DNA of 64,000 bases. Origin: Pseudofrankia saprophytica (GTDB lineage Bacteria > Actinomycetota > Actinomycetes > Frankiales > Frankiaceae). The stretch's first letter is position 1. Every line of letters begins with the position of its first letter. The stretch lies in contig NZ_KI912267.1 of assembly GCF_000235425.2 (NCBI RefSeq), positions 831,097-895,096 on the forward strand, in the 5' to 3' direction. The position numbers and the translations under genes were made by a program. This document shows positions 26,183 through 35,229 of this stretch, piece after piece. The notes under the pieces were generated by a model. The model did no database searches, had not been told where the DNA came from, and saw only the letters and a list, made by a program, of their open reading frames with translations.

Positions 26183-27802
26183 CTAGCCCTCCGCGAACGG
26201 GGCTGAACAGGCCGCGCAGGTCGCGGCGGGGCTGGCGGTGGCCGAGGCCGCTCGAAGCCGCCGTGACGGCGGGCGGCCCGCGCGGATCTGGCTGAGGACG
26301 GGCGTGCCGATCTCGTTGATGACGACACGCGCGCCGTCGTGGCGGCGGGCCCGGGTCCAGCTGTCGAGCAGTTCGTAGGCGGCGTGGTCGAGGTAGTCGA
26401 CCGCGAGGTCGAGCTGGACCGGCGCGGCGGCGGGCAGCCGGGCGAGCTGGCGGGCCAGCCGGGGCAGCGACGGGAAGGCCAGCGTTCCCTCGATGACCAC
26501 CCGCCACGGCGAGCCCGCGCCAGCCGGCGGGTGCACGTGGACGGGCGCGACGAGCGCGCGCCGCAGCGTCTGCAGCACCGCGACGCCCACGCCGAGCGCC
26601 ACTCCTTCCAGGAGGTTGAGGACCACGACGCCGCCCGCCGTGACGAGGTAGGTGGCGAGGTCCCCGTGCCGGGACAGGACCCGGACTCCGGCCAGGTCTA
26701 CGAGCTTCACGCCGATCACGACGAGCAGCCCGGCAAGGACCGCGAGCGGGATCTGACGCAGCAACGGCGCGAGCAGCAGGGCGAACGCGGCCATCCACAG
26801 CCCGTGCAGGATGGCCGACGCGCGGGTCCGGGCGCCGGCCCGGACGTTGGTGGCGCTGCGGACGATCACGCCGGTGACCGGCAGCCCGCCCGCGAGCCCC
26901 GACACGGTGTTCGCGGCGCCCTGCGCGACCAGCTCCCGGTCCAGGTTCCCGCGAGGACCGCCGTGCATGTTGTCCACGGCGACGGCGGACAGCAGGGACT
27001 CGATGCTCGCGATCAGCGTGACGGTGAGGACGGCGGTCGCGATTCCCGTCATCGACCCGCCAGGCAGCTCCGGCAGCGCGAGCGAGCCGAGAATGTCATG
27101 GGGCAGCCCGACCCGGGGCACGTCGGAGGCGAGCGACGCCACGGTCGTGAGGGTCACCGCCGCGAGCGGCGCCGGAATGCTCGCGAGCGGGCGCGGCAGC
27201 CGCGGCCACACCAGCATCAGGACGACGGTCGCCAGCCCGAGCACGGCCGCCACCGGGATGTGGACGGTCCCGAACTGGCGGCCGAGCTCGACGATGTTGT
27301 CGAGCGCCGAGGACCGCGCGGCACCACCGAGCACGACGTGGACCTGGCCGACGACGATCGTGATCCCGATACCCGCGAGCATCCCCTGCACGACGGCCGG
27401 GGAGATCGCGAGCACGCCGCGGGCGACCCGGCTGGCACCGAGCAGCACCTGCAGGACGCCCGCGGCGGCGGTCACGAAACAGGCGGCCCGCCAGCCATAG
27501 GTGGCCACGACCGTCGCGACGACGGAGATGAGGCCCGCCGCCGGGCCCGAGACCTGCAGGGGCACGCCGCCCAGCGCGCCCGCCACGACACCCCCGACGA
27601 CGGCGGCGATGACGCCGGAGGCGACCGGCGCCCCGGAGGCGACGGCGATGCCCAGTGAAAGCGGCAGCGCGACGAGGAAGACGACCAGCGACGCCTCGAC
27701 GTCGACGCGCCAGCGGGAACGCGCGTCGCGACGGCCGGGGCTGGCCAGTGATCGGGACTCGCGCGGGTCGCGCGTGTCGGGCGCAAAGATCTCGTCAGGC
27801 AC
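26183..27802 (-). CDS. SulP family inorganic anion transporter with STAS domain
   Basis: The 539-residue product has the SulP core with about ten to twelve membrane helices: ASLVVFLVALPLSLGIAVAS, GGVPLQVSGPAAGLISVV and NLDRELVAQGAANTVSGLAGGLPVTG (signature, split as ELVAQGAANTVSGLAGG). A cytoplasmic STAS domain follows at about 415-505 (VQLDLAVDYLDHAAYELL). SulP proteins move sulfate, bicarbonate or related anions. The GTG at 27802 is chosen because GGAG lies seven bases upstream and the first residues match SulP N-termini; the ATG at 27856 is an alternative. It is divergent from a sulfite-oxidase-like gene, which favours a sulfur oxyanion. Confidence 0.9.
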   Translation of the reverse strand: MPDEIFAPDTRDPRESRSLASPGRRDARSRWRVDVEASLVVFLVALPLSLGIAVASGAPVASGVIAAVVGGVVAGALGGVPLQVSGPAAGLISVVATVVATYGWRAACFVTAAAGVLQVLLGASRVARGVLAISPAVVQGMLAGIGITIVVGQVHVVLGGAARSSALDNIVELGRQFGTVHIPVAAVLGLATVVLMLVWPRLPRPLASIPAPLAAVTLTTVASLASDVPRVGLPHDILGSLALPELPGGSMTGIATAVLTVTLIASIESLLSAVAVDNMHGGPRGNLDRELVAQGAANTVSGLAGGLPVTGVIVRSATNVRAGARTRASAILHGLWMAAFALLLAPLLRQIPLAVLAGLLVVIGVKLVDLAGVRVLSRHGDLATYLVTAGGVVVLNLLEGVALGVGVAVLQTLRRALVAPVHVHPPAGAGSPWRVVIEGTLAFPSLPRLARQLARLPAAAPVQLDLAVDYLDHAAYELLDSWTRARRHDGARVVINEIGTPVLSQIRAGRPPSRRLRAASATASPAATCAACSAPFAEG

Positions 27803-27962
27803 GTGCGGACTCCAGTCGTAGGCCGGCTGCAGACACCCACGACAACGCGTAGCCATAAAGCTACGTTCCGAGGTTGATTGGGTTGGTGGTGTCGAAGATG
27901 TGGGCGCACAGTGGCCGAGTGTCGACCGTTTGTCGATCACACATCCGGGCACACCGGCCCGC

Positions 27963-29105
27963 GTGGCGGCATGGGACAAGCGAGCTGACATGATCGTTTA
28001 CGAGGAGGAGCCGTTCAACGCGGAGCCTCCCGCGGCGGCGCTCGCCGACAGACCGGTCACGCCTCTGGACACCTTCTACAGCCGCAACCACGGCCCGATC
28101 CTTCAGATCGACCCGGACTCGTGGCGCCTGCGGGTCGACGGAGTCGTCCGCCGTCCCCTGGTGCTCTCCCTGGCGCAGCTTCGTGCCCGTTTCCCCGAGC
28201 GGACGGTGGTGGCGACGCTGCTGTGCGCCGGCAACCGCCGGGCCGAACTGGCCGCCGTCCGCCCCATCCCCGACGAGGTCCCGTGGGGACCGGGCGTGGT
28301 CTCCACGGCACGGTGGACCGGCGTCAGCCTCGCCGACGTGCTGGCCTCGGCGGAGCCGTGGCCCGACGCGGCGCATGTCGCCTTCGGCGCGGCGGACGTC
28401 TCCGAGCTCGCCGATCCTCCGCAGCCGTTCGGCGGGTCGGTGCCGATGTCGAAGGCGATGGCCGGCGAGGTCCTGCTCGCGTGGGAGATGGACGGCGCAC
28501 CGCTGCCGCCGGCGCACGGCGCCCCGGTCCGGGTGGTGGTGCCCGGCTACATCGGCGCGCGCAGCGTCAAGTGGGTCGAGCACATCCACGTGCAGGAACG
28601 GCCGTCGGACAACTACTTCCAGGCCACCGCCTACCGGCTGCTACCGGCGGACGCGGACCCGGCGGACGCGCCCGGCACCGGGTTGTCCCTCGGGCCGCTC
28701 GCCGTCAACGCCGCGATCCTCACCCCCGGGCAGGGCCAGACGCTGCCGCCCGGGCCGAACCGGATCAGCGGGTACGCCATCGCCGGGGACGGCCGCGGCG
28801 TGGCACGCGTCGACGTCCGGGTGGAGACGCCGGGACCGGGCCGGGACACCGGCACCGGCACCGGCCCGGACGCGAACGGTGCCAGCCCTTGGCGGCAGGC
28901 CGACCTCGGCCCGGCGCCGAGCCCCTGGGCCTGGCGGCTGTGGGAGACGACCGTGCGGATCCCGCCCGGGCCGGTGGACATCGTCGCGCGCGCCTGGGAC
29001 ACCAGCGCCACCGTGCAGCCGGAACAGCCCGCGACCCTGTGGAACCCGAAGGGCTACGGCAACAACGCCTGGACCCGGGTACGGGTCACCGGCCGAGCCG
29101 CCTGA
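27963..29105 (+). CDS. Sulfite oxidase-like molybdopterin-dependent enzyme
   Basis: The 380-residue protein begins with the family's WDKRADMIVYEEEPFNAEPP, then FYSRNHGP, the Mo-ligating Cys88 in LLCAGNRR, and GYIGARSVKWVEHIHV. The C-terminal Mo-co dimerisation domain ends with WNPKGYGNNAWTRVRV. No Tat signal or haem domain is visible, so it is likely a cytosolic member of the SUOX/YedY group that oxidises sulfite or reduces an oxyanion. The GTG at 27963 keeps the conserved WDKR; the ATG at 27990 is the alternative. It is divergent from a SulP transporter across 160 bases. Confidence 0.9.
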   Translation: MAAWDKRADMIVYEEEPFNAEPPAAALADRPVTPLDTFYSRNHGPILQIDPDSWRLRVDGVVRRPLVLSLAQLRARFPERTVVATLLCAGNRRAELAAVRPIPDEVPWGPGVVSTARWTGVSLADVLASAEPWPDAAHVAFGAADVSELADPPQPFGGSVPMSKAMAGEVLLAWEMDGAPLPPAHGAPVRVVVPGYIGARSVKWVEHIHVQERPSDNYFQATAYRLLPADADPADAPGTGLSLGPLAVNAAILTPGQGQTLPPGPNRISGYAIAGDGRGVARVDVRVETPGPGRDTGTGTGPDANGASPWRQADLGPAPSPWAWRLWETTVRIPPGPVDIVARAWDTSATVQPEQPATLWNPKGYGNNAWTRVRVTGRAA

Positions 29106-29132
29106 CCGAAGCGGAAGGGCGCGTCGGCGGCC

Positions 29133-31517
29133 TCAGGCGCAGGTGGCCCGGTAGGGCAGGTTCGGGAGGTAGCGGGTCCACTCCGCTTCGGTGAGGCGGT
29201 CGGTCGGGATGGCGCAGGCACGCTGGGCGAGCTCTGCGGGGTCGACGGTCCACAGCCGGACGGTCCGGTCGGCGCTGGTGGTGGCGAGGTGCCTGCCGTC
29301 GGGGCTGAACGCCACCCCGTAGACGTGGTCGTCGTGACCGGCGAGGGTCGCCAGCGGCCGGGGCTGGCGGGGGTTGGCTACGTCCCACAACCGGGCGGTC
29401 TGGTCGCGGCTGGTCGTCGCCAACGTCTTGCCGTCCGGGCTGTATGCCACCCCGTAGAGCGCGTTGGTGTGGCCGGTGAGGGTGGACAGCGGCGCCGGCT
29501 TCCGGAGGTTGGTGAGATCCCACAGCCGGATGGTCCGATCACCGCTGGTGGTGACGAGGACCTTGCCATCCGGGCTGAACGCCAGGTCCAGGACGAAGTC
29601 GGTGTGGCCGGTGATGGTAGCGAGCAGCACCGGATTGGCAGGGTCGGCGATGTCCCACAGCCGGGCTTTCTGGTCGGTGGCGGCCGTGGCGAGGGTCCTA
29701 CCGTCCGGGCTGAACGCGACACCCCAGACGGCGCCGGTGTGGCCCGTCAGGGTCGACACCGGCGTCGGCTGGCTCGGGTTGGTCACATCCCACAGGCGGG
29801 CCGTGCGATCGAGGCCCCCCGTGCTCGCCAGCAGCCGGCCGTCCGGGCTGAACCTGACGCCGTACACGTTCGCGGTGTGGCCGGTGATGGTCGCGAGCGA
29901 CACCGGCTGGCTCGGGTTGGTCACATCCCACAGGCGGGCCGTGTGGTCGGTGCTGCCGGTGGCCATCGTCTTCCCGTCGGGGCTGAACGCCACCCCGTTG
30001 ACCTCGTCGGTGTGCCCGGTGAGGGTGGCGATCGTGGTCGGCTTCTCCGAGTCGGTCACGTCCCACAGGCGGACCGTGTGGTCGTCGCTGGTGGTGGCGA
30101 GCACCTTGCCGTCGGGGCTGAACGCCGTGTAGATGACGTTGTCGGTGTGGCCGGTGAGGACCGACAGGGTGGCGAGCGGGGTGTCGGCGGCGGCCAGGAG
30201 CGCCGCGCGGGCCTCCTGGGTCGGGGCCAGCCGGTAGGCGGCCGTCGCCAGCCGGAGCGACAGCCCGCGGTCGGTCGGTTCGGCCGCCGTGGCCTGCGCG
30301 GCGAGTGCCCGGGAGCCGGCGGCCAGGTTCTCGGTCGACGGGCTGTTTCCGTCGCCCGAACGGTTGAGCAGGGCGACGGTCGTGACCGCCGCGGCCACGG
30401 CAAGGGCGAGGCCCGCCGCGACCAGCATCCGGCCGCGGCGTCGCCGGCGGCCCCACGGGACGATGCCGTGCCGATCGGTACCCGCGGGTGCCTGCGCGCC
30501 CTCGGGCCGGCCGGCCGGAGGGACCGAGCCACCCGGCGGGACCGAGCCACCCGGCGGGACCGACATGGTGAGTGGCGGGATGGTCGGCGGCGGTGTCCGC
30601 GGTACGGCCGAGATGAGGGTGGCCTCGGGTTCGGCGTCCCCTGGAAGTCGCGGCGCGGCGCGCTCCGGCACGACGGGCACCGACGAGCCCAACAGCATGC
30701 CGTAGAGCTCGGCGGCCGTCGGCCGGACCGCCGGGTCCTTGCGCATCGCCATCTCGACGATGTCCCGCAGCGGCGTGGGCAGGCCGGACAGGTCGGGCGG
30801 CTTCGTCTCGATACGGTAGAAGATCACATCCGTGGGACCGTCCCCGAAGGGCAGGCGGCCGGTGCCGGCATGCACGACGATGCCGCCCCAGGCGAAGATG
30901 TCGGCGGCCGGCGTCAGGTCCGTGCCCGCGACCTGTTCCGGCGCCATGAACGCGGGGGTGCCGACGCGCCTGATCTCCCGGGACAGGGCGGTGGCCGCGT
31001 CGAGCGCACGGGCGATCCCGAAGTCGATGACCCGCGCGCCGGTCGACGAGAGCAGGACGTTCTCCGGCTTGAGATCCCGGTGGACCACACCGGCGCTGTG
31101 GATGACCGTCAGCGCCGTAGCCACGCTGATCGCCAGCTGCTCCAGGTCTGCACGGGCGAGCGGCCCGCGCTCCCTGATCGCCTGGGCGAGCGTCGGGCCC
31201 TGGACGTAGTCGGTGACCAGGTAGGCCAGCTCGCCGTCCGGGTCGGCGTCGAGAACCTCGGCTGTGCAGAATCCCCGGACTCGGCGGGCGTTCGCCACCT
31301 CGTGGCGGAACCGGGCTCGGAACTCGCGGTCGGCGGCGACCTCGGGACGGATCACCTTCACCGCGACCGGGCGTCCCTGCGGGCTGAGGCCGTAGTAGAC
31401 CACTCCCATCCCGCCGCGGCCCAGCCGGCGAAGCAGGGTGTAGGAGCCGACCTGGCGCGGGTCGGTCTCGGTCAGGGGCGCGCCAGCCGTGCCGCTCCCC
31501 GGCGTGTCCAGGGTCAC
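29133..31517 (-). CDS. Transmembrane Ser/Thr protein kinase with seven-bladed WD40 domain (paralogue A)
   Basis: This 794-residue PknB-like protein has a kinase domain at about 27-285 with GRGGMGVVYYG, the AVKV lysine, HRDLKPEN, DFGIAR and GTPAFMAPEQ. A Pro-rich linker (SVPPGG repeats) and one membrane helix (about 363-385) follow. An outer part carries seven WD40 repeats (about 445-765), each ending in RLWD or RLWT, giving one complete propeller. A short C-terminus ends in Ala after Cys. The kinase should face the cytoplasm and the propeller the exterior, where it may sense ligand or cell-wall state. The GTG start aligns with the ATG of the neighbouring paralogue. Confidence 0.9.
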   Translation of the reverse strand: MTLDTPGSGTAGAPLTETDPRQVGSYTLLRRLGRGGMGVVYYGLSPQGRPVAVKVIRPEVAADREFRARFRHEVANARRVRGFCTAEVLDADPDGELAYLVTDYVQGPTLAQAIRERGPLARADLEQLAISVATALTVIHSAGVVHRDLKPENVLLSSTGARVIDFGIARALDAATALSREIRRVGTPAFMAPEQVAGTDLTPAADIFAWGGIVVHAGTGRLPFGDGPTDVIFYRIETKPPDLSGLPTPLRDIVEMAMRKDPAVRPTAAELYGMLLGSSVPVVPERAAPRLPGDAEPEATLISAVPRTPPPTIPPLTMSVPPGGSVPPGGSVPPAGRPEGAQAPAGTDRHGIVPWGRRRRRGRMLVAAGLALAVAAAVTTVALLNRSGDGNSPSTENLAAGSRALAAQATAAEPTDRGLSLRLATAAYRLAPTQEARAALLAAADTPLATLSVLTGHTDNVIYTAFSPDGKVLATTSDDHTVRLWDVTDSEKPTTIATLTGHTDEVNGVAFSPDGKTMATGSTDHTARLWDVTNPSQPVSLATITGHTANVYGVRFSPDGRLLASTGGLDRTARLWDVTNPSQPTPVSTLTGHTGAVWGVAFSPDGRTLATAATDQKARLWDIADPANPVLLATITGHTDFVLDLAFSPDGKVLVTTSGDRTIRLWDLTNLRKPAPLSTLTGHTNALYGVAYSPDGKTLATTSRDQTARLWDVANPRQPRPLATLAGHDDHVYGVAFSPDGRHLATTSADRTVRLWTVDPAELAQRACAIPTDRLTEAEWTRYLPNLPYRATCA

Positions 31518-31643
31518 CGCGACCGCCGCCGCGCCGCGCCGTCCGCGTCCGGACTCGTGCCCACCTTGTCTCCCTGCGTAGCTCGCTACGCGGACATGCT
31601 GGCAGGAATCGGCGGACTCCCGGCGAGGGTGGAAACTTACTGA

Positions 31644-31681
31644 CATCCCAGTGCTGGCCGGCCATCCCAGTACTGACCGGC
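31644..31681 (+). repeat. 19-bp direct repeat between the paralogous kinase genes
   Basis: Two adjacent 19-bp units (CATCCCAGTGCTGGCCGGC and a copy with two G-to-A changes) lie in the 205-base gap between the two WD40 kinase genes, upstream of paralogue A. Confidence 0.7.
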
Positions 31682-31722
31682 GACAGGTCGATCGCGACGA
31701 GGAGTGCCTGTCGGCGGCGGTC

Positions 31723-34149
31723 TCAGGAGCAGGTGGCGCGGTAGGGCAGGTTCGGGAGGTAGCGGGTCCATTCCGCCTCGGTGAGGCGGTCGGTCGGGTC
31801 GGCGCAGGCACGCTGGGCAAGCTCGGCCGGGTCGACCGTCCACAGGCGCGCGGTCCGGTCCGCGCTGGTGGTGGCCAGATGCCTGCCGTCCGGGCTGAAC
31901 GCCACCCCATAGACGTGATCGTCATGGCCGGCGAGGACGGCCAGCGGCCGCGGCTGCCGAGGGTTGGCGACGTCCCACAGCCGGGCGGTCTGGTCACGGC
32001 TGGTGGTCGCGAGCGTCCTACCGTCCGGGCTGAAGGCCACCCCGTAGAGCGCGTTGGTATGACCGGTAAGGGTCGCCACCGACACCGGCTTCCGGAGGTT
32101 CGTGACGTCCCACAGGCGGATGGTCCGATCGCCGCTGGTGGTCGCGAGCGTCCTACCGTCCGGACTGAACGCCAGGTCCAGGACGAAGTCGGTGTGGCCG
32201 GTGAGCGTCGCGAGCAGCGCTGGGCTGCGCGGGTCGGTCAGGTCCCACAGCCGGGCCTTCTGGTCGGTGGCCGCCGTGGCAAGGGTCCTGCCGTCCGGGC
32301 TGAACGCGACGCCCCAGACGGCACCGTCGTGACCGCTGATCGTCGCCAGCGGCGTCGGCTGACGCGGATTGGTCACATCCCACAGCCGGGCCGTGTGGTC
32401 GAGGCTGCCGCTACTCGCCAGCAGCCGGCCGTCCGGGCTGAACTTGATACCGAACACGGCCTCGGTGTGGCCGGTGAGGGTGGCCAGCGACACCGGCTGG
32501 CGCGGGGTGGTGACGTCCCACAGCCGGATCGTGTGGTCGCCGCTGGCGGTGGCGAGCACCTTGCCGTCCGGGCTGAAGGCCACTCCGTTGACCTCGCCGG
32601 TGTGCGCGGTCAGCGTGGCGATCGTCGTCGGTTGGCCGGGACCGGTGAGATCCCACAACCGGGCGGTTCCGTCGTCACTGGTGGTCGCGAGAATCTTCCC
32701 GTCCGGGCTGAACGCCGTGTAGATGACGTTGTTGGTGTGACCGGTGAGGACCGCCAGCGTGGTCAGTCTGCCGTCCACGGCGGCCAGCAGCGCCGCGTGG
32801 GCCTCGGACGTCGGCGCCAGCCGGTAGGCCGCCGTCGCCAGCCGGAGCGACAGCCCACGGTCGGTCGGTTCGGCCGCCGTGGCCTGCGCGGCGAGCGTCC
32901 GAGAGCCCGTCGACAGGTCCTCGGTCGGCGCCCCGCCCGCGCCTCCCCCGCGGCTCAACAGCACGACGGTCGTGAGCGCCGCGGCCACGGCGAGGGCGAC
33001 GCCCGCCGCGACCAGCGTCCGGCCGCGCCGGCGCCGCGGTGGCGTGCCGGCGCCAGGAGGTCCGGTAGGCGGAGGATGACTCACAGCGCCGGGTCGGCTG
33101 TCCCTGGCCGGAGAGACCCAACCGGCTGGGCGGATCGGACCGCCTGGAGAGATCGGACCAGCTGTCGGAGCAGCTGGAGGCACCGAGACGCCAGAAGGCA
33201 CCGGCGGGGCCCAGGGCGGGATGGTCCACGGTGGTAGGCCGGGAAGGGCCGAGATGACCGTGGTCTTGGGCTCGTCGTCCGCGGACGACTCAGGCGGCTC
33301 CGGCGCGGCGGGCACCGAGGCCCCGAGCAGCATGCCGTAGAGCTCGCCGGCCGTCGGCCGGACCGCCGGATCCTTGCGCATGGCCACGGCCACGATGTCC
33401 CGCAGCGGCATGGGCAGGCCGGACAGGTCGGGCGGCTTCGTCTCGATGCGGTAGAAGATCACATCCGTGGGGCCGTCCCCGAACGGAAGGCGACCCGTAC
33501 CGGCATGCACGACGACACCGCCCCAGGCGAAGATGTCGGCGGCCGGCGTCAGATCGGTGCCCGCGACCTGCTCCGGCGCCATGAACGCCGGCGTGCCGAT
33601 ACGCCGGATCTCCCGGGACAGCGCCGTCGCCGCGTCGAGCGCGCGGGCAATTCCGAAGTCGATGACCCGCGCACCCGTCGGAGAGAGCAGGACGTTCTCC
33701 GGCTTGAGATCCCGATGGATCACACCGGCGCTGTGGATGACCGTCAGCGCCGTCGCCATGTTGATCGCCAGCTGTTCGAGGTCGGCACGGGCGAGCGGCC
33801 CGCGCTCCCTGATCGCCTGGGCGAGCGTCGGGCCCTGGACGTAGTCGGTGACCAGGTAGGCCAGCTCGCCATCCGTATCGGCATCAAGGACCTCCGCCGT
33901 GCAGAATCCCCGCACCCTGCGCGCGTTGGCGACCTCATGGCGGAACCGCGCCCGGAACTCCCGGTCGGCGGCGACCTCCGGGCGGATCACCTTCACGGCG
34001 ACCAGGCGTCCTTCGTGGCTTCGGCCGTAATAGACCACACCCATACCGCCGCGGCCCAGCCGCCGCAGCAGCGTGTACGAGCCGACCTGACGTGGGTCAG
34101 TGGCCAGCAGGGGCACGCCAGCGGTGCCCCCCGGCGTGTCCAGGGTCAT
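31723..34149 (-). CDS. Transmembrane Ser/Thr protein kinase with seven-bladed WD40 domain (paralogue B)
   Basis: The 808-residue product is a close copy of the downstream gene. Kinase motifs are all present (GRGGMGVVYYG, HRDLKPEN, DFGIAR), with a longer Pro/Gly linker, a membrane helix near 376-398 and seven WD40 repeats at about 465-773. The C-terminus YLPNLPYRATC is shared. The linker and juxtamembrane parts differ most, while the propeller blades are nearly the same, pointing to tandem duplication with possible gene conversion. The ATG at 34149 opens MTLDTPGG. An identical AGTTTCCA element lies 120 bases upstream of both starts. Confidence 0.9.
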   Translation of the reverse strand: MTLDTPGGTAGVPLLATDPRQVGSYTLLRRLGRGGMGVVYYGRSHEGRLVAVKVIRPEVAADREFRARFRHEVANARRVRGFCTAEVLDADTDGELAYLVTDYVQGPTLAQAIRERGPLARADLEQLAINMATALTVIHSAGVIHRDLKPENVLLSPTGARVIDFGIARALDAATALSREIRRIGTPAFMAPEQVAGTDLTPAADIFAWGGVVVHAGTGRLPFGDGPTDVIFYRIETKPPDLSGLPMPLRDIVAVAMRKDPAVRPTAGELYGMLLGASVPAAPEPPESSADDEPKTTVISALPGLPPWTIPPWAPPVPSGVSVPPAAPTAGPISPGGPIRPAGWVSPARDSRPGAVSHPPPTGPPGAGTPPRRRRGRTLVAAGVALAVAAALTTVVLLSRGGGAGGAPTEDLSTGSRTLAAQATAAEPTDRGLSLRLATAAYRLAPTSEAHAALLAAVDGRLTTLAVLTGHTNNVIYTAFSPDGKILATTSDDGTARLWDLTGPGQPTTIATLTAHTGEVNGVAFSPDGKVLATASGDHTIRLWDVTTPRQPVSLATLTGHTEAVFGIKFSPDGRLLASSGSLDHTARLWDVTNPRQPTPLATISGHDGAVWGVAFSPDGRTLATAATDQKARLWDLTDPRSPALLATLTGHTDFVLDLAFSPDGRTLATTSGDRTIRLWDVTNLRKPVSVATLTGHTNALYGVAFSPDGRTLATTSRDQTARLWDVANPRQPRPLAVLAGHDDHVYGVAFSPDGRHLATTSADRTARLWTVDPAELAQRACADPTDRLTEAEWTRYLPNLPYRATCS

Positions 34150-34373
34150 CGCGACCGCCGCCGCGCCGCCCCGCCCGCCTCCGGATTCGTGACCAACGTG
34201 TCCCCCCGTGTCACCGCGTTAGGAACATCGTCGCAGGACACCGACCAGACGTCGACGGAGTTGGAAACTCGCCACCGCCACCTCGGGTGTGCCAGAGGGG
34301 CCTAATGTCCCCGCCACCCGGTTTGCTACTGTTACTCCTGTTCCTGGGGAGGGGTGCCCGAGGGAGTGTTCTC

Positions 34374-35087
34374 ATGGCCTCTGTCTCCAGAACCTTTACC
34401 GGCCTTGCGGCCGCCGTCGGCTTGGCCGCGGTTCTTGCCTCCTGCAAGCCGGGTTCGTTCCCGCCCCCATCCGGCGGTGGAAACCCCCGCCCGACGGCCA
34501 CCGCGAGCCCGGCGACCTCATCACCGGCCGTGAGCCTGTCCCCCACGAGCTCACCCTCGTCCGCCCCGACGCCGCCGGCCACGTCGCCCGCCGCCCCGCC
34601 GGCACCGACGACGACCCCGCCGAGGACGGTCCCCACCACCCGGCCGCCGACGACCCGACCGGCGACGACGTCACCCGCCGCCCCGCCACCCCCGCCCGCC
34701 ACTGGCACGAAGGCCGACGAGGTCGTCCGGCTCACCAACGTCGAACGGGCCAAGGCCGGGTGCAAGCCGCTCGCCGTCGACGCCCGCCTCACCAGCGCGG
34801 CACAGGCGCACACGGCGGACATGGCCCAGAAGAACTACTTCAGCCACACGAGCCTCGACGGCCGCTCGTTCGCCGACCGGATCCGCGCGACCGGCTTCCC
34901 GGGCACCTCCATCGCGGAGAACATCGCGGCCGGCGGGACCACGCCGGCGCAGACCGTCGAGATGTGGATGAACAGCGAGGGGCACCGCGCGAACATCCTC
35001 AACTGCTCGTACACCCACATCGGCGTTGGCTACGCCGAGGGCGGCTCCTACCGCTTCTACTGGACGCAGGACTTCGGCCGCCTCTGA
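34374..35087 (+). CDS. CAP (SCP/PR1)-domain lipoprotein
   Basis: The 237-residue protein has a lipoprotein signal (GLAAAVGLAAVLASC, lipobox LASC, Cys24), a Thr/Pro/Ser-rich wall-spanning spacer (about 30-115) and a C-terminal CAP domain with VERAKAGCKPLAVD, AHTADMAQKNYFSHTS, IAENIAAG and SEGHRANILN. Bacterial CAP proteins (YkwD family) are exported and of unclear function; the His and Glu of the cavity are present. GGGAG six bases upstream selects the ATG at 34374. It stands alone, divergent from the kinase gene, and is followed by a long hairpin. Confidence 0.9.
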   Translation: MASVSRTFTGLAAAVGLAAVLASCKPGSFPPPSGGGNPRPTATASPATSSPAVSLSPTSSPSSAPTPPATSPAAPPAPTTTPPRTVPTTRPPTTRPATTSPAAPPPPPATGTKADEVVRLTNVERAKAGCKPLAVDARLTSAAQAHTADMAQKNYFSHTSLDGRSFADRIRATGFPGTSIAENIAAGGTTPAQTVEMWMNSEGHRANILNCSYTHIGVGYAEGGSYRFYWTQDFGRL

Positions 35088-35114
35088 CGCCGGACTTCGT
35101 CGGCGACCGCTGAC

Positions 35115-35191
35115 GTCACCCACGCCGTTCCTCGACGGCCGCCCGTGTTCGCGACCGGGGCGGTCGCCGAGGAACGGCGCCAGCGGGTGAC
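35115..35191. terminator. Long stem-loop between convergent CAP and ECF41 genes
   Basis: Nested inverted repeats: outer GTCACCC/GGGTGAC (35115-35121, 35185-35191) and inner GCCGTTCCTCG/CGAGGAACGGC (35124-35134, 35168-35178). It lies between two convergent genes and could terminate both. Confidence 0.6.
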
Positions 35192-35229
35192 GCCGGCCGA
35201 GTCACCCGGGCCGGGTCACGCCAGCCGGG

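Noticed and set aside
26339-27658. Plus-strand open frame of about 440 codons opposite the SulP gene
   Set aside because: Asp/Arg/His-rich low-complexity translation, antisense to conserved SulP helices; no domain.
29289-31643. Long plus-strand open frame of about 780 codons opposite the first WD40 kinase
   Set aside because: It is exactly antisense to seven clear WD40 repeats and a kinase domain. Its repetitive VGHIPQ-type pattern is only the mirror of the repeats, and high GC makes such frames open by chance.
29250-34000. Periodic repeats suggesting a CRISPR array
   Set aside because: The period of about 130 bases equals one WD40 blade, and the units encode GHT...FSPDG...RLWD. No identical repeat with unique spacers exists.
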